This document shows positions 17,524 to 26,356 of a DNA stretch of 64,000 nucleotides, in pieces. Position 1 is the stretch's first letter, and every line of letters starts with the position of its first letter. Location: the NCBI RefSeq assembly GCF_947495315.1, contig NZ_CANLYD010000011.1, forward strand, positions 62,001-126,000, given 5' to 3'. The notes beneath the pieces were generated by a model. The model had not been told where the DNA came from. It did no database searches and saw only the letters and a list, made by a program, of their open reading frames with translations. The DNA comes from an uncultured Aquimarina sp. Its GTDB lineage: Bacteria; Bacteroidota; Bacteroidia; Flavobacteriales; Flavobacteriaceae. Made by a program: the position numbers and the translations under genes.

Positions 17524-18762
17524 ATGCGCTGGATCATCCCATTAATCCTTTACGTTTTAATAGAAATATATGCTTATCAGGTGATTAGAACCATTTCTAA
17601 AAATCAATGGTTCCAAATAGTGTATTTAATTTTCTCCGTGCTTATTATAGGCTATGTAATATATGTTTTTGCGAATTATGACAGGAGTGTGGGGCCAACC
17701 AAATATTCTCTTAGAGCCAGTGGTTTATTATTGGTTACTTTGGTTCCTAAGTTGATTTTGGTATTGTTTATGTTTGGTGAAGATATCATAAGACTTTGTG
17801 TAGCAGGTTATACTTATTTGACAAATACCTTTTTTGACGGAAATGCCACCCAGTATTTGCCGGATCGAAGAAAATTTATTAGCCAATTGGCTTTAGGTGT
17901 GGCAGCAATTCCCTTTGCTGGGCTGGTTCATGGGATATTTAGAGGGAAGTATAATTTTAAGGTGATTAATCATGTGCTTTATTTTGAAGACCTTCCTAAT
18001 GCATTTGATGGATTTCGTTTAACACAGATTTCGGATATTCATTCAGGAAGCTTTGATGAAGTTGCTAAAATTGAATATGCAGTAGATTTAATTAATGAGC
18101 AACAAAGTGATTTACTTGTGTTTACTGGGGATATAGTGAATACAATGGCAAGTGAGATGGATGATTGGATTGATATTTTTAAAGGACTTAAAACACCTTT
18201 TCATGGTAAATACTCTATTTTAGGGAATCATGATTACGGTGAATATGTGACTTGGGATACGGAGGAAGAAAAGGATGCAAATTTTGAAGCGATTAAAGAA
18301 GTACATTCTAAGATTGATTTTAAATTATTGCTTAACGAAAATGCATTCGTAGAAAAAGATGGGGAACGTATTGCTATTGTTGGTGTAGAGAACTGGGGGC
18401 ATAATTTCAAAAAAGCGGGTGATTTGACGAAGGCGTCAGAAGGAATTTCTAAAGAAGATTTTAAGATTTTACTGAGTCATGATCCATCTCATTGGGAATA
18501 TGAGGTAAAAAAACACGAAGACCATTATCATCTTACACTTAGTGGGCATACACATGGATTTCAGTTCGGTATTGAAATTCCAGGGTTTTTAAAATGGAGC
18601 CCAGTTCAATATGTATATAAGCAATGGGCTGGAATGTATGATGAGATGGGACGTTATTTGAATGTAAATAGAGGTTTTGGTTTTCATGCCTTTCCTGGAA
18701 GAGTAGGAATTTGGCCTGAAATTACTGTGATTGAATTGAGAAAAGGTGCTAAGCCGGCTTAA
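17524..18762 (+). CDS. Membrane-anchored metallophosphoesterase
   Basis: Four hydrophobic segments in the first ~130 residues are followed by a calcineurin-like phosphoesterase domain. Metal-ligand motifs in order are QISDIHSG, FTGDIVN, LGNHDYGEY, LLSHDPSHWE and LSGHTHGFQFG, so the dinuclear site appears complete. A Tat-like run (RRKFISQLALGVAAIP) precedes the domain, as is common in this YkuE/YaeI-type group. Those relatives act on lipid or UDP-linked phosphates; the substrate here is not known. The frame extends upstream to a TTG at 17497, but the promoter motif overlaps that codon. The thioredoxin-like gene follows by 82 bases. Confidence 0.85.
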   Translation: MRWIIPLILYVLIEIYAYQVIRTISKNQWFQIVYLIFSVLIIGYVIYVFANYDRSVGPTKYSLRASGLLLVTLVPKLILVLFMFGEDIIRLCVAGYTYLTNTFFDGNATQYLPDRRKFISQLALGVAAIPFAGLVHGIFRGKYNFKVINHVLYFEDLPNAFDGFRLTQISDIHSGSFDEVAKIEYAVDLINEQQSDLLVFTGDIVNTMASEMDDWIDIFKGLKTPFHGKYSILGNHDYGEYVTWDTEEEKDANFEAIKEVHSKIDFKLLLNENAFVEKDGERIAIVGVENWGHNFKKAGDLTKASEGISKEDFKILLSHDPSHWEYEVKKHEDHYHLTLSGHTHGFQFGIEIPGFLKWSPVQYVYKQWAGMYDEMGRYLNVNRGFGFHAFPGRVGIWPEITVIELRKGAKPA

Positions 18763-18844
18763 TTCATAGAAAATGTTATATTTACAATTATATATAGGCT
18801 TTGTTCGTTACTATGACAGAGTAAGAAGATAAAATTTGTAAAAC

Positions 18845-19141
18845 ATGTCAAAGTTTGGAGAGTTAATAGGTATTGAAGTTCCGGTTCTCCTGGATTTTTA
18901 TACTGAATGGAATGAACCATCTGTATCCATGCATCCTGTATTGCGTGATGTAGCTGCTGCTCTTGGCGATAAAGCTAAAGTGATAAAGATAGATGTGGAT
19001 AAAAATGAAGAGCTAGCAACAGCACTTCGAATCAAAGGTCTTCCTACCTTAATGATTTACAAGGAAGGTGAGATGGTATGGAGGCAAAGTGGAGAGCAGG
19101 ATGCCAACACACTGATAGGTCTTATGAAAGAATATGTTTAA
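18845..19141 (+). CDS. Thioredoxin-fold protein lacking the CxxC active site
   Basis: A 98-residue protein with a complete thioredoxin scaffold: VPVLLDFYTEW leading strand, KVIKIDVDKNEELATALRIKGLPTLMIYKEGE with the conserved cis-proline (P67), and a C-terminal helix. Where thioredoxins carry W-C-G-P-C this protein has W22-N-E-P-S26, and there is no cysteine anywhere in it. It therefore cannot act as a dithiol oxidoreductase; a binding or chaperone-like role is inferred. It lies downstream of the metallophosphoesterase and converges on the deacetylase gene 23 bases away. Confidence 0.85.
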   Translation: MSKFGELIGIEVPVLLDFYTEWNEPSVSMHPVLRDVAAALGDKAKVIKIDVDKNEELATALRIKGLPTLMIYKEGEMVWRQSGEQDANTLIGLMKEYV

Positions 19142-19164
19142 TAATAGCGTAATCAAAAAGCTGG

Positions 19165-19803
19165 TTATATTTTGTCAAAAGCGTATCCTTTCTCTGTAAA
19201 ATATTTCAGTACATTAGGCAATGCAAATTCTAGATTTTTTGAAGCTTTGATGCTATCATGAAAAACTATAATACTCCCACTTGTTGAATTATTTATTACA
19301 TTATTGAAACATTCTTCTGGAGATGTGTTTTTATCCCAATCTTTTGATAAAACATCCCATAATATAATTTGATACCCACTTTTTCTTAATTCTGTTAGCT
19401 TCGATTTGCTTAGTTGTCCGTATGGGGGTCTAAAAAGTTTATCTTTTATTTCTGTGTGTTCACTTATTTTTTTTTCACATTCTCGAACATTATCTATATA
19501 TGCAGAAAAAGTGTTTTTTCTAGCTTTTAGATGATTCATAGTGTGATTTCCAATACGATGCCCTTCTGCAATGATTCTGTTAAAAACCTGAGGATGTTTT
19601 TTAATGTTTTCTCCAATACAAAAAAAAGTAGCTTTTGCGTCAAATAGGTTTAATTGATCTAACACAAACTCAGTAATTTCAGGAATGGGTCCATCATCAA
19701 AGGTGAGATAAATCGTTTTCTCTTTTCTAGCATAAAGATCCCAAATATAATTTGGGAATAGTAGTTTAATACTGTCTGGTGTTTTGGCTGGTATTATTTT
19801 CAA
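19165..19803 (-). CDS. Polysaccharide deacetylase (NodB-like) family protein
   Basis: A carbohydrate esterase family 4 domain with its standard motifs: TFDDGPIPE (catalytic Asp and first metal Asp), HRIGNHTMNHLK (metal His pair), LFRPPYGQLSKSKL, ILWDVLSKDWD and IIVFHDSIKASKNL. Such enzymes remove N- or O-acetyl groups from cell-wall or capsular sugars. The start chosen is the TTG at 19803 (KIIPAKTPDSIKLLFPNY), giving 212 residues. The frame opens upstream at a TTG at 19845, but those codons lie in a terminator hairpin. No signal peptide is evident. It follows the DUF2723 gene on the same strand. Confidence 0.82.
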   Translation of the reverse strand: MKIIPAKTPDSIKLLFPNYIWDLYARKEKTIYLTFDDGPIPEITEFVLDQLNLFDAKATFFCIGENIKKHPQVFNRIIAEGHRIGNHTMNHLKARKNTFSAYIDNVRECEKKISEHTEIKDKLFRPPYGQLSKSKLTELRKSGYQIILWDVLSKDWDKNTSPEECFNNVINNSTSGSIIVFHDSIKASKNLEFALPNVLKYFTEKGYAFDKI

Positions 19804-19810
19804 ACTAGTA

Positions 19811-19843
19811 ATAAAAAAATGAGCCTCTTTTTTTAAGAGACTC
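19811..19843 (-). terminator. Terminator after the DUF2723 gene
   Basis: Minus-strand arms GAGTCTCTT and AAGAGGCTC (one mismatch) are followed by CATTTTTTTAT. It lies just past the DUF2723 stop and before the chosen deacetylase start, so the two genes may be only partly co-transcribed. Confidence 0.65.
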
Positions 19844-19851
19844 AATAAATT

Positions 19852-22800
19852 TTATGAATTAGGCGCCTTTTCTAAAGTATCTAGTGGCTTTTGACTATCC
19901 TTAAGTTCTTTTTGCAAATCTCGTTCTTGCTTCTCTATTGCATCTTGATCGTCATATTCTTCATCTTCAGAATAGAGTCTGGTAAATAGTCTAAGATATC
20001 TATTAAACTCTTCTGCTTTTTCTTCTATCATATCTCTATCCTGATTGATAAGTAATAGGTCGACAACGCTTCTGTAACGTTCTACATTACTAACAATTTC
20101 GCTGGCATACTGATATTGATTTTCTAATGTAAGGCTTCCGAAATAGGTAAGTTGCTCTTGGTATTTTTTAGCAATTTTATTCCACAGTTCGCGCGCCTTT
20201 TCTTTTTCTCCTACTTCATAGTAGCCACTCACATAAGGTTCTAATAGCGTATAGTATTCATAATACTCGATAGGCATTTTTTCCATTCCAAGGTCAAGAA
20301 TTTCTTTGGCCTTTTCCTTTTTTCCTTCGGTAATAAGGGCTTCTACTAACCTTGCCAGATTACTTCTGTAGGTTATGGCGTTTTTACGAGTCTCCGGGTC
20401 GTGATAGATATTAGGATTTTCACTGTTCCCCCAATCCCAGCTTGTTACATTCTTATACATAACATCTGTGTCAATACGACCCATATCGTATGGATTACGT
20501 TTATCTATTGGGGTTCTGATAGGAACTAATTTATACGTTACACCGTCTAGCTGAAGGTAATCTTTCATCCATAAATAGTCGTCATCTCCAAAACTACCTC
20601 CAGTAAAATATATAGGTCTTTCCCAATTATTATTAGCTATGATATCTAACATTAGTAAACGATTTTTAAAAAGTAAGTCTCCTTTTAGGTGTATGTCTAT
20701 ATAAGGTACAATTAGATCAGCATCCTTTTGTGGTACAATCCCGTTTCTAAGAACAGCTTCTTTATCTACAGGAATTCTAATGTGTTTAGTAGGGAATGTA
20801 TTAACTTGTTTTCCGTTTTGTAAATCACCTTTGGTTCTTGGGTCATCTGTTTCGATCCATCGCATCCAGTTTTTAATAAGCATAGTGTCATTGGTAACTG
20901 GCTTATAGTAGATAGCATCATTATTCCCAAATCGATAGAAATCGTGAGTTAACTGCGATGGGATAGGTTTGCCATCATATGCAGCACGTTTCATCTGATC
21001 AATATACCAATCTGTTGCAAAAAGACTAGTATTTACGGTTCTCACATCTGTTCGATATTCTTCTATGTCCTGAGCATACCACAAGGCAAATGTGTCATTG
21101 TCACCGATAGTAAAAAGAATTGCATCTTTCTGACATGATTGCAGATACATTTTCGCCATTGCTTGAGCGGTATATCTATTAGAACGATCGTGGTCATCCC
21201 AATTCTGCGCAGCTAATAAAATCGGCACAGCTAGTAAACATATTGTAGTTATTATAGGTGCTAGTAGCTTTGGTTTTAACGAATTTTTGAGAATATCAAA
21301 TAATGCATACACCCCAAAACCGATCCAGATGGCGAAAACATAAAAAGATCCAACTAAGGCATAGTCCCGTTCTCTAGGCTCAAAAGGTCTTTCGTTAAGA
21401 TATATTTTTAATGCTAATCCAGTGAATAAGAAAAAAGCTAATAATACCCAGAAATTCTTTTTATCACGTTGCATTTGAAACACAAAACCAATAAGCCCTA
21501 ATAATAATGGTAAAAAGTAGTATGTATTACGCGCTTTATTCTTTGTTACATCAGTAGGTAAATTATCCTGCGATCCTAAATGCATCTCGTCTATGAATTT
21601 GATACCACTTAACCAATTTCCTTCTAGATCTGTATATTTTCCTTGGTTGTCATCCTGTCTTCCAACAAAATTCCACATAAAATATCTCCAGTACATATAC
21701 CCCATTTGATATTCTACCAGATACTGTATATTTGACTTAAATGAAGGTTTCTCGACGTTAAGATAATCTCCAAAAGAACGTAAGAATTTGTTGTAATCAT
21801 CATTATCAAGTTTTCCGACAGCATATTCTCTTCTAAACTGTGTTACAGCTTCTAATAATTCTGATTCATCCTGATACTCCGGCTTTATAGTAAACTTGAT
21901 AGGGCCGGTAAAATCCATATAGTTTGATATATGTTCGGTACTCCACATTCTTGGTAAAAATGCTTTTTGAGCATCATCGATATTTTGTCTGGCATTTTTC
22001 CAGTCATTTACGATATCATATCTCCCAGTTTTAAGATTCTTCTCGTATTTAGGTTTATCATCTTCATATGGATTTTCCTCATCTAGTCCAGCATATATTT
22101 CGGTAAATTGCGGTCCGTAAAACAAATGAGTTTCCGGATATTGTTCCAGATTGTAGTATGCTAATAATTCACGAGCATTATTAGGGTTGTTTTCATTAAT
22201 AACTGTTCCTGCATTTGCTCTAATTGGTAGCATTATCCAACAAGAGAATCCAATAAAAATAAACAGTACGCAAAGTATTGCAGAATTAATTAAAGGATAT
22301 TCTTTTTTTCGGGTATATTTTAGAATAAAATAGAATGCGGCAGCTATTACTAGTCCTAGAAAGATAGTTCCTGAATTAAAGGGCATCCCTAATGCATTAA
22401 CAAATTTTACTTCAAACCATCCAAATAATTTTAAGGTAGATGGTAAAAGTAATTTAAAAATGAATAGGAGTATTGCAACAACTACAATGTTAGCTGTAAT
22501 GAAGCTTTTTAGGGTAACCTTGTAATTTTTAAAATAATAAAGTAACCCAATAGCTGGAATAGAAAGTAATCCCATGAAGTGAATTCCAAAAGAAAGTCCG
22601 GCGATAAAAGCAATTAAGATTAGCCAACGGTTTCCTCGAGGATTATGCATATCTCTTTCCCAGCGTAATCCGAGATAGAATAGTATCGATAATATGCAAG
22701 TAGCCATAGCATACACCTCTGCTTCCACGGCATTAAACCAGAAACTGTCGGTAAAAGCGAATGCAAGAGATCCTACAAGGGCACTTCCTAATGTTGCTAG

Positions 22801-23154
22801 TGCTTTGCCTTGTGTGAATTCTTCATCTTTTATAATGAGCTTTTGTACTAGAATAGTGATAGACCAAAACATAAAAAGAATAGTAAATGCACTAGCAAAC
22901 GCTGAAGTCATATTTACCACAAATGCTATGTTAGTTGGGTCTGATGCGAATATCGAAGCAAAAGCACCAATCATCTGAAATAAAGGAGCTCCCGGAGGAT
23001 GTCCTACTTGTAATTTAGAAGAGGTGGCAATATACTCGCCGGCGTCCCAAAAACTGGCAGTTGGTTCAACGGTTAGGTAATAGACTAATAAGGCTATCGT
23101 AAAAACTACCCATCCTAATATTTGATTCCACTTTTTAAAGTTGAATGTACTCAT
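19852..23154 (-). CDS. DUF2723 membrane protein, putative GT-C glycosyltransferase with C-terminal repeat region
   Basis: An 1100-residue polytopic protein. The N-terminal DUF2723 domain begins with YLTVEPTASFWDAGEYIAT, whose acidic residue in the first loop (DAGE) is typical of GT-C enzymes, and goes on with VGHPPGAPLFQMIGAF. About a dozen hydrophobic segments extend to residue ~660, then a large soluble region (ILFTIGDNDTFALWYAQDIE) and helical TPR-like repeats near the end, with a charged C-terminus. The family resembles protein O-mannosyltransferases; the acceptor is unknown. Adjacent to a polysaccharide deacetylase, which suggests a glycan-related job. Confidence 0.82.
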   Translation of the reverse strand: MSTFNFKKWNQILGWVVFTIALLVYYLTVEPTASFWDAGEYIATSSKLQVGHPPGAPLFQMIGAFASIFASDPTNIAFVVNMTSAFASAFTILFMFWSITILVQKLIIKDEEFTQGKALATLGSALVGSLAFAFTDSFWFNAVEAEVYAMATCILSILFYLGLRWERDMHNPRGNRWLILIAFIAGLSFGIHFMGLLSIPAIGLLYYFKNYKVTLKSFITANIVVVAILLFIFKLLLPSTLKLFGWFEVKFVNALGMPFNSGTIFLGLVIAAAFYFILKYTRKKEYPLINSAILCVLFIFIGFSCWIMLPIRANAGTVINENNPNNARELLAYYNLEQYPETHLFYGPQFTEIYAGLDEENPYEDDKPKYEKNLKTGRYDIVNDWKNARQNIDDAQKAFLPRMWSTEHISNYMDFTGPIKFTIKPEYQDESELLEAVTQFRREYAVGKLDNDDYNKFLRSFGDYLNVEKPSFKSNIQYLVEYQMGYMYWRYFMWNFVGRQDDNQGKYTDLEGNWLSGIKFIDEMHLGSQDNLPTDVTKNKARNTYYFLPLLLGLIGFVFQMQRDKKNFWVLLAFFLFTGLALKIYLNERPFEPRERDYALVGSFYVFAIWIGFGVYALFDILKNSLKPKLLAPIITTICLLAVPILLAAQNWDDHDRSNRYTAQAMAKMYLQSCQKDAILFTIGDNDTFALWYAQDIEEYRTDVRTVNTSLFATDWYIDQMKRAAYDGKPIPSQLTHDFYRFGNNDAIYYKPVTNDTMLIKNWMRWIETDDPRTKGDLQNGKQVNTFPTKHIRIPVDKEAVLRNGIVPQKDADLIVPYIDIHLKGDLLFKNRLLMLDIIANNNWERPIYFTGGSFGDDDYLWMKDYLQLDGVTYKLVPIRTPIDKRNPYDMGRIDTDVMYKNVTSWDWGNSENPNIYHDPETRKNAITYRSNLARLVEALITEGKKEKAKEILDLGMEKMPIEYYEYYTLLEPYVSGYYEVGEKEKARELWNKIAKKYQEQLTYFGSLTLENQYQYASEIVSNVERYRSVVDLLLINQDRDMIEEKAEEFNRYLRLFTRLYSEDEEYDDQDAIEKQERDLQKELKDSQKPLDTLEKAPNS

Positions 23155-23323
23155 AAGATAACTGTTATATAAAGTGTGGCGAATTTAGTAATAAAAATAC
23201 TTCTCTATTAGTTTTTTTAGCAAACGCTTAACAGAAGTTTATATTTTGATAAGACTTACATTTAAATTTATCCTGTGAAAACTGTTAAAAAACAAATACA
23301 AAGTAAATTTTTTAAAAAAAATG

Positions 23324-23354
23324 TTTGCAGACCAAAAAGAATATATTAAATTTG
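23324..23354 (+). promoter_or_regulatory. Promoter of tRNA-Gln
   Basis: TTTG (23324-23327), a 19-base spacer and TAAATTTG (23347-23354), a full flavobacterial promoter 17 bases before the mature tRNA. Confidence 0.75.
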
Positions 23355-23371
23355 CACCCGCAAAGATACAT

Positions 23372-23444
23372 TGGTCTATGGTGTAACTGGCAACACGTCT
23401 GGTTTTGGTCCAGAAGAGTCTAGGTTCGAGCCCTAGTAGACCAA
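23372..23444 (+). tRNA. tRNA-Gln (anticodon TTG)
   Basis: A 73-base cloverleaf. The acceptor arms TGGTCTA and TAGACCA pair fully, the anticodon arm TCTGG/CCAGA carries a TTTTGGT loop with anticodon TTG, and the T arm CTAGG/CCTAG has the TTCGAGC loop. The discriminator is A, and CCA is not encoded. Its own promoter and terminator make it a single-gene unit. Confidence 0.95.
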
Positions 23445-23447
23445 CTT

Positions 23448-23484
23448 AAAAAGGAGCAACAAATTTAATGTTGCTCCTTTTTTT
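23448..23484. terminator. Terminator of tRNA-Gln, shared with uspA
   Basis: Thirteen-base arms (AAAAAGGAGCAAC and GTTGCTCCTTTTT) with loop AAATTTAAT and T runs on both strands. It ends the tRNA transcript and can also end the convergent universal stress gene. Confidence 0.88.
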
Positions 23485-23504
23485 ATTGATGTAAATTATG
23501 TGTT

Positions 23505-24338
23505 TTATATTTTAAAAGTTAAAACAGGTCTTTTAGCATGATTTACTACATCTTCGCCAAGACTTCCATTTATAAAGTGAGATAACCCTTTTCTTCCGTG
23601 TGTGCTGATTCCTATCAAGCCAGCATCTACAGAATTTGCAAAATTTAGAATTCCCTTCTCTACATTAATGTCATTATAAATGTTTAAAGTGTAGTTGTCA
23701 ATAGGAAGGTCGGCGATCATTAAATTCATTTTCTCCTCGGTTTCGCTTGTGGTTTTAAAACTATTGGCGGTGTTTATCCATAATAAATGAAGTTTTGCGT
23801 TTAATTGCTTTGCAAATTCATGAGCTGCAATTAAAGAAGGTTTGTCTTCATCATCAAAATTTGTAGCATAAACAATATCATTGACATTAAAAATTTCGCA
23901 ATCCTCTTTGATAACCAATACTGGCTTTTCAGATGTTCGAACTACTTTCTCAGCGTTTGATCCAATAAATAACTCTTCAAATCCTGAGGAGCCATGGGAT
24001 CCCATGATAATCATATCGATATCATTTTTTTTACAAGAATCCATAATGCCATGAAGTACATCTTCAAAACTTACTGTTTCAATTATTTCTAGACCTTGTA
24101 AGTAATCACTGCCCATGACTTCCTCAAACTTTTTATGAGTTTGCTTCATGAAAAAAATAGCTTCTGGTGCAGGAGCAGAAGCTCCAGAAGACATTAAGTC
24201 GACTAAATGAACTGGCATTTCTAAAATATGTAAAAGATAAATTTGACAGTCATTTTTTTTTGCTATTTGCGCCGCTACTTTAAGTGCGCTTTCGGCTTGA
24301 GAAGAAAAATCTGTAGGTACTAGAATTTTTTTGATCAT
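23505..24338 (-). CDS. Universal stress protein, tandem UspA domains
   Basis: A 277-residue cytoplasmic protein made of two UspA domains. The first (residues 1-~145) has ILVPTDFSSQAESALKVA and a full ATP-binding signature GSHGSSGFEELFIGSNAEKV. The second has VYATNFDDEDKPSLIAAHEF and GISTHGRKGLSHFINGSLGE. Both domains keep the glycine-rich ATP loop. Such proteins respond to starvation or stress; the target is unknown. It is monocistronic and converges on tRNA-Gln. Confidence 0.9.
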   Translation of the reverse strand: MIKKILVPTDFSSQAESALKVAAQIAKKNDCQIYLLHILEMPVHLVDLMSSGASAPAPEAIFFMKQTHKKFEEVMGSDYLQGLEIIETVSFEDVLHGIMDSCKKNDIDMIIMGSHGSSGFEELFIGSNAEKVVRTSEKPVLVIKEDCEIFNVNDIVYATNFDDEDKPSLIAAHEFAKQLNAKLHLLWINTANSFKTTSETEEKMNLMIADLPIDNYTLNIYNDINVEKGILNFANSVDAGLIGISTHGRKGLSHFINGSLGEDVVNHAKRPVLTFKI

Positions 24339-24509
24339 GATTAATTGTGTTTAGGAAAATTCGTCAATAAAATGACAATTTTATTTCATTTTTTGGTTAA
24401 AGGAAGGGCTATGCTATAATATGTCTTATAAGTATTGTTTTAGATAAATTATAGAGGTAATCCCCTAATAGTCATTTAAAATTACGAATAAATTCATTCT
24501 TAACTAGGT

Positions 24510-24539
24510 TTTGAATCTAAGATATTATTACTATCTTTG
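24510..24539 (+). promoter_or_regulatory. Promoter of rimP-nusA-infB
   Basis: TTTG (24510-24513), an 18-base spacer and TATCTTTG (24532-24539). It would start transcription near 24546 and give a leader of about 54 bases that contains the terminator-like hairpin. Confidence 0.72.
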
Positions 24540-24565
24540 CACCGTTGAAATTAAAAAACCAGATT

Positions 24566-24591
24566 GAGGGGACGAAAAGTCCCCTCTTTTT
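24566..24591 (+). promoter_or_regulatory. Terminator-like hairpin in the rimP leader (possible attenuator)
   Basis: A GC-rich eight-pair stem GAGGGGAC/GTCCCCTC with a GAAAA loop is followed immediately by TTTTTAT. It ends nine bases before the rimP ATG at 24600 and after the promoter, so it is inside the leader and not a terminator for an upstream gene (uspA is divergent). Confidence 0.65.
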
Positions 24592-24599
24592 ATCTACTT

Positions 24600-25067
24600 A
24601 TGTCATTAAAAGATAAAGTTAAGAGTTTATTAGAAGAAGCCCTTGAAGAAAGGTCCACGCTTTTTTTGATTGATCAAAAAATACAACCAGGTAATAGTAT
24701 TGAGATCATCATTGATGGTGATGAAGGTGTGACGGTAGAAGATTGCATAGCTGTGAGCAGAGCAATTGAGCATAATCTGGATCGTGAAGAGGAAGATTTT
24801 TCATTGCAGGTAATGTCTGCGGGAGTTTCTGAAGGACTAACGCATCAGCGCCAGTATAAGAAGAATATAGGAAGAAAATTAAAAATTAAGACAGAGGAAA
24901 ATACTACTATTGAAGGTGAATTGACTTCTGTGACGGATGATAATATAACATTGGTTTGGAAAACCAGAGAACCGAAACCAGTGGGTAAAGGAAAAATAAC
25001 TGTAACAAAGGAAGCTTGTGTTCCGTACAAAGAAATACAAGAAGCAAAAGTTATGATAACATTTTAA
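24600..25067 (+). CDS. rimP: Ribosome maturation factor RimP
   Basis: A 155-residue factor for 30S subunit maturation. It has an N-terminal alpha/beta domain (LIDQKIQPGNSIEIIIDGDEG, VEDCIAVSRAIEHNLDREEEDFSLQVMSAGV, close to the family D-x-E/VSSPG region) and an SH3-like C-terminal domain (NIGRKLKIKTEENTTIEGEL). The ATG at 24600 is chosen. The frame opens upstream at a TTG at 24564, but that part is the leader hairpin. nusA follows 12 bases later, the conserved rimP-nusA-infB order. Confidence 0.95.
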   Translation: MSLKDKVKSLLEEALEERSTLFLIDQKIQPGNSIEIIIDGDEGVTVEDCIAVSRAIEHNLDREEEDFSLQVMSAGVSEGLTHQRQYKKNIGRKLKIKTEENTTIEGELTSVTDDNITLVWKTREPKPVGKGKITVTKEACVPYKEIQEAKVMITF

Positions 25068-25079
25068 TTATAAATTGAT

Positions 25080-26312
25080 ATGGAAAACATCGCATTAATA
25101 GATTCATTTTCAGAATTTAAGGATGATAAGTTAATCGATCGTGTTACGCTAATGGCGATCTTAGAAGATGTGTTTAGAAATGCATTAAAAAAGAAATTTG
25201 GTAGTGATGATAATTTCGATATCATTATAAACCCTGATAAGGGAGATTTAGAAATTTGGAGAAACCGTATTGTAGTTGCTGATGGAGAAGTAGAAGATGG
25301 AAATCAGGAAATATCTCTTTCTGAGGCTCAAAAGATAGAGCCTGACTTTGAAATAGGAGAAGATGTTTCTCAGGAAGTTAAATTAATAGATTTAGGAAGA
25401 CGTTCGATTTTGGCATTACGTCAAAATTTAATTTCTAAAATACATGAACACGATAATACTAATATTTATAAGCAATTTAAAGAATTAGAAGGAGAGATAT
25501 ATACTGCAGAGGTGCATCATATTCGTCATAGAGCAATCATTTTGTTAGATGATGAAGGTAATGAAATTATTTTGCCAAAAGACAGGCAGATACCATCTGA
25601 TTTTTTCAGAAAAGGAGAGAATGTAAGAGGGGTGATTGAATCTGTGGAGTTAAAAGGTAATAAACCTGCAATTATAATGTCTAGAACTTCTCCTTTGTTT
25701 TTAGAGAAATTATTTGAATCTGAGATACCAGAGGTTTTTGATGGTTTAATTACTGTTAAAAAAGTGGTTAGAATACCTGGTGAAAAAGCGAAGGTTGCTG
25801 TAGATTCATATGATGATAGAATTGATCCAGTAGGAGCTTGTGTTGGTATGAAAGGGTCTCGTATTCATGGGATTGTTAGAGAGCTAGGAAATGAAAATAT
25901 AGATGTGATTAATTACACAAATAATTTACAACTATATATTACTAGGGCATTAAGTCCGGCGAGAGTAACATCTATTAAGTTAAATGAAGAGGGTGGTCGT
26001 GCAGAAGTAATGCTAAAACCTGAAGAAGTTTCTAAAGCAATTGGGCGTGGTGGTCATAATATAAGATTAGCAGGTCAGTTAACAGGGTATGAAATAGATG
26101 TATTTAGAGAAGGAGTAGAGGAAGATGTTGAATTATCAGAGTTTTCTGATGAAATAGAACCTTGGATCATAGAAGAATTTGCTAAAATAGGATTAGATAC
26201 AGCTAAGAGTATTTTAGAACAAGATATTAAAGATTTAGTAAAAAGAACAGATCTTGAGGAAGAGACTGTAGGTGAAGTTATTAGAATATTAAAATCAGAA
26301 TTTGAAGATTAA
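25080..26312 (+). CDS. nusA: Transcription termination/antitermination factor NusA
   Basis: A 410-residue RNA polymerase-associated factor. It has the N-terminal RNAP-binding domain (LIDSFSEFKDDKLIDRVTLM), an S1 domain (GEIYTAEVHHIRHRAIILL) and two KH domains (VGACVGMKGSRIHGIVRELG, AIGRGGHNIRLAGQLTGYEI), with a short acidic end and no E. coli-type C-terminal repeats, as is usual in Bacteroidota. NusA modulates pausing and hairpin-dependent termination. Because the operon leader carries a terminator-like hairpin, self-regulation is a reasonable inference. Confidence 0.96.
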   Translation: MENIALIDSFSEFKDDKLIDRVTLMAILEDVFRNALKKKFGSDDNFDIIINPDKGDLEIWRNRIVVADGEVEDGNQEISLSEAQKIEPDFEIGEDVSQEVKLIDLGRRSILALRQNLISKIHEHDNTNIYKQFKELEGEIYTAEVHHIRHRAIILLDDEGNEIILPKDRQIPSDFFRKGENVRGVIESVELKGNKPAIIMSRTSPLFLEKLFESEIPEVFDGLITVKKVVRIPGEKAKVAVDSYDDRIDPVGACVGMKGSRIHGIVRELGNENIDVINYTNNLQLYITRALSPARVTSIKLNEEGGRAEVMLKPEEVSKAIGRGGHNIRLAGQLTGYEIDVFREGVEEDVELSEFSDEIEPWIIEEFAKIGLDTAKSILEQDIKDLVKRTDLEEETVGEVIRILKSEFED

Positions 26313-26356
26313 TAACTTCAATTAATTTATATTTGAGCATAAAATAAAAGGCATTT

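Noticed and set aside
24564-24599. TTG start adding 12 residues to RimP
   Set aside because: Those codons are the leader hairpin and its T run; the ATG at 24600 gives the usual RimP N-terminus.
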